DNA from: Victivallaceae bacterium
GTDB taxonomy: Bacteria > Verrucomicrobiota > Lentisphaeria > Victivallales > Victivallaceae
Assembly: GCA_016292515.1 (NCBI GenBank)
Contig: JAEDIJ010000051.1
Location: 1 to 5,790 of the forward strand
Direction: 5' to 3'
Length of the DNA stretch: 5,790 bases
Shown here: positions 3,937 to 5,790 of the stretch, in pieces
How positions within the stretch are numbered: position 1 is the first letter of the stretch
Layout: every line of letters starts with the position of its first letter
The notes under the pieces: model-generated
Database searches by the model: none
Told to the model about the DNA's origin: nothing
The model's input: the letters and a program-made list of their open reading frames with translations, nothing else
Position numbers and translations under genes: made by a program

Positions 3937-5790
3937 ATGGACAAGATCAATTCGCAGGAAGCGTTGCTTGCCGCCTACGAGGCGTGCAAAGGCAGTCTGG
4001 CGCTCCGCTGCATCGACAAGCACGACATCAACTCCCCCAAAAAGGAGATCCTCTGCTGCGGCGGTACCGGTTGCCACGCCTCCAACTCCCAGGAGCTGAT
4101 GGATAATCTCCGCAAGGCGATCAAAGAACACGGTCTGGAAAACGACGTCAAAGTCGTTCAGACCGGCTGTTTCGGTTTCTGCGCGCAGGGCCCGATCGTC
4201 AAAGTGATGCCCGACAACGTTTTTTACGTCCAGGTGACGCCGGAGGACGCCGCCGAGATCGTCGAGAAACACATCGTGGGCAAACAGCTCGTCGAGCGTC
4301 TCCTTTTCGTCGAACCGATGCTCAAAGAGCGCATCCACGACTACGCCAAGATGAGTTTCTACGCCAAGCAGGAGCGCATCGCGTTGCGCAACTGCGGTCT
4401 GCTCGACCCCGAAAACATCAGTGAATACATCGCCAACGAGGGCTATCAGGCGCTCGCCAAGTGCCTCTTTCAGATGAAACCCGCCGACGTCGTGCAGGAA
4501 GTGCTCAATTCCGGCCTCTGCGGCCGCGGCGGCGCGGGTTTCCCGACCGGTATGAAGTGGAAGATCGCCGCCGGAGTCCAGGCGGACGAGAAATACATCG
4601 TCTGCAACGCCGACGAGGGCGACCCCGGCGCCTTTATGGACCGCTCCATTATGGAGGGCGACCCCAACAGCATCATCGAAGCGATGGCGATCGGCGCCTA
4701 CGCGATCGGCGCCCAGCACGGACTGGTCTACATCCGCGCGGAGTATCCGCTCGCCGTTTCCCGCTTGCAGATCGCGATCGACGAAGCCCGCAAGTGCGGT
4801 CTGCTCGGCGATCACATCATGGGGACGGATTTCTCCTTTGACATCACCATCAAACTCGGCGCGGGCGCATTCGTCTGCGGCGAGGAGACCGCGCTGATCC
4901 ACTCGATGGAAGGACTCCGCGGCGAACCCACCACCAAACCGCCTTTCCCGGCGAATATCGGCGGCGGTTACTGGGGGTGCTCGACCAACGTCAACAACGT
5001 CGAGACCTACGCTTCGATCCCCGTCATCATCCGCAAGGGCGCGGCGTGGTACAGCAAGATCGGCAACTGGAAGCCCGAACTTGACGAAAACGGCAACTTC
5101 AAGCGCACCATTTCCGGCAACGCCGGTACCAAGGTTTTCGCGCTCGCCGGTCAGATCAACAACGTCGGACTCGTCGAAGTTCCGATGGGGACGACGCTCC
5201 GCGAGATCATCTACGAGATCGGCGGCGGCATTTCCGGCGGTCACGAGTTCAAGGCGGTTCAGACCGGCGGTCCCTCCGGCGGCTGTATCACCAAGGAAAA
5301 CCTCGATACCCCGATCGACTACGGCAATCTGGGCAAGATCGGTTCGATGATGGGATCCGGCGGTATGATCGTGCTTTCCGACAAGGACTGCATGCCCGCG
5401 ATGGCGAAATTCTACCTCGGTTTCACCAAGGATGAATCCTGCGGCAAATGCACCCCCTGCCGTATCGGCACGCGCCGGATGCTCGAAATGCTCGAAAAGA
5501 TCTGCGACGGCAACGGCGACGAAAAGATGCTCGACGATTTGGAGCGGCTCGCCAAAACGATCGCCGACACCGCGCTCTGCGGTCTCGGCCAGACCGCGCC
5601 GAACCCGATCCTCAGCACCTTGCGTTACTTCAAGGATGAGTACATCGCCCACGTCCGCGACAAGAAGTGCCCCGCCGGCACCTGCCGCAAACTTTTCAAA
5701 CTGACGATCACCGACGACTGCATCGGTTGCACCAAGTGCAAACGCAACTGCCCCGTCGGCGCGATCAGCGGTGAACTCAAACAAAAGCAC
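3937..5790 (+). CDS. hydB: NuoF-like NADH/FMN subunit of bifurcating-type hydrogenase (HydB/HndC), 3' end beyond window
   Basis: An open frame of 618 codons reaches the right edge; family members have roughly 600-630 residues or slightly more. Four parts follow in HydB order. First is an N-terminal thioredoxin-like [2Fe-2S] domain (about 37-115; Cys41, Cys46, Cys78, Cys82). Second is the NuoF core with FMN/NADH motifs GRGGAGFPTGMKW (196-208), NADEGDPGAFMDR (224-236) and GAGAFVCGEETAL (308-320). Third is the [4Fe-4S] site SCGKCTPCR (Cys502, 505, 508) with Cys548. Last is a C-terminal ferredoxin domain, with Cys595, 598, 601 and 605 of the first cluster present and the second cut off. His572, Cys578 and Cys583 before it are a conserved trio that may bind zinc. 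The enzyme exchanges electrons between NADH and Fe-S clusters in the cytoplasm. No clear Shine-Dalgarno precedes the ATG; the 3-base gap from hydC implies translational coupling. Respiratory NuoF lacks both extra ferredoxin domains, which argues for hydrogenase (or formate dehydrogenase) use. Confidence 0.92.
   Translation, partial: MDKINSQEALLAAYEACKGSLALRCIDKHDINSPKKEILCCGGTGCHASNSQELMDNLRKAIKEHGLENDVKVVQTGCFGFCAQGPIVKVMPDNVFYVQVTPEDAAEIVEKHIVGKQLVERLLFVEPMLKERIHDYAKMSFYAKQERIALRNCGLLDPENISEYIANEGYQALAKCLFQMKPADVVQEVLNSGLCGRGGAGFPTGMKWKIAAGVQADEKYIVCNADEGDPGAFMDRSIMEGDPNSIIEAMAIGAYAIGAQHGLVYIRAEYPLAVSRLQIAIDEARKCGLLGDHIMGTDFSFDITIKLGAGAFVCGEETALIHSMEGLRGEPTTKPPFPANIGGGYWGCSTNVNNVETYASIPVIIRKGAAWYSKIGNWKPELDENGNFKRTISGNAGTKVFALAGQINNVGLVEVPMGTTLREIIYEIGGGISGGHEFKAVQTGGPSGGCITKENLDTPIDYGNLGKIGSMMGSGGMIVLSDKDCMPAMAKFYLGFTKDESCGKCTPCRIGTRRMLEMLEKICDGNGDEKMLDDLERLAKTIADTALCGLGQTAPNPILSTLRYFKDEYIAHVRDKKCPAGTCRKLFKLTITDDCIGCTKCKRNCPVGAISGELKQKH

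Noticed and set aside
3388..5790. 800-codon open frame on the minus strand opposite hydC and hydB
   Set aside because: It is in exact codon register with the sense genes and stays open only because they avoid TTA, CTA and TCA codons. Its translation is low-complexity Asp/Val/Ala/Gly/Phe-rich with no family signal, while the sense strand has full Fe-S and nucleotide-binding motifs.
1..5790. Insertion sequences, CRISPR array, tRNA/rRNA genes or a defence system
   Set aside because: No transposase, terminal repeats, regularly spaced repeats or RNA gene signatures were seen on either strand; all long stretches are accounted for by ordinary genes.

Overview
The window looks like chromosomal DNA from a fermentative, strictly anaerobic bacterium. 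The best guess is the PVC side of the tree (Lentisphaerae/Victivallales or a relative). This rests on three things read from the sequence and compared with families from memory: a membrane-anchored Hanks-type kinase with DWG in place of DFG, a Rex repressor of the variant type I associate with Bacteroidota and PVC bacteria, and a confurcating/bifurcating-type hydrogenase module. No 16S or other taxonomic marker is present, so the assignment is an inference.

Layout. Positions 1-1442 (minus strand) hold the N-terminal 480 residues of a transmembrane serine/threonine protein kinase whose C-terminus lies outside the window. A short AT-rich divergent region (about 1443-1593) separates it from a plus-strand gene (1594-2559) for an exported protein of unknown function, which ends in a clear intrinsic terminator (2558-2582). 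A second AT-rich region (2583-2694) contains a good sigma70-type promoter with a 19-bp palindrome across its -35 element and spacer. It leads into rex (start at 2695, not the upstream GTG), then a NuoE/HydC-type [2Fe-2S] subunit gene (3418-3933), then a NuoF/HydB-type NADH- and FMN-binding subunit gene (3937 to the window edge). No terminator is visible between rex and the hydrogenase genes, so rex-hydC-hydB are probably one transcript. A catalytic [FeFe] subunit gene (hydA) is expected just beyond position 5790.

How the genes fit together. Rex senses the NADH/NAD+ ratio and represses fermentation genes when NADH is low. HydB oxidises NADH on FMN, and with HydC and HydA would pair NADH and reduced-ferredoxin oxidation to H2 production. 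A Rex gene at the head of that operon makes a compact redox feedback loop: high NADH relieves repression and the hydrogenase disposes of electrons as H2. The kinase and the exported protein share a divergent control region, but nothing in the sequence ties them to the redox operon. I see no mobile element, CRISPR array, tRNA or rRNA, and no convincing wholly new system; the open points are the unknown exported protein, the kinase's outer domain, and the palindromes over two promoters.
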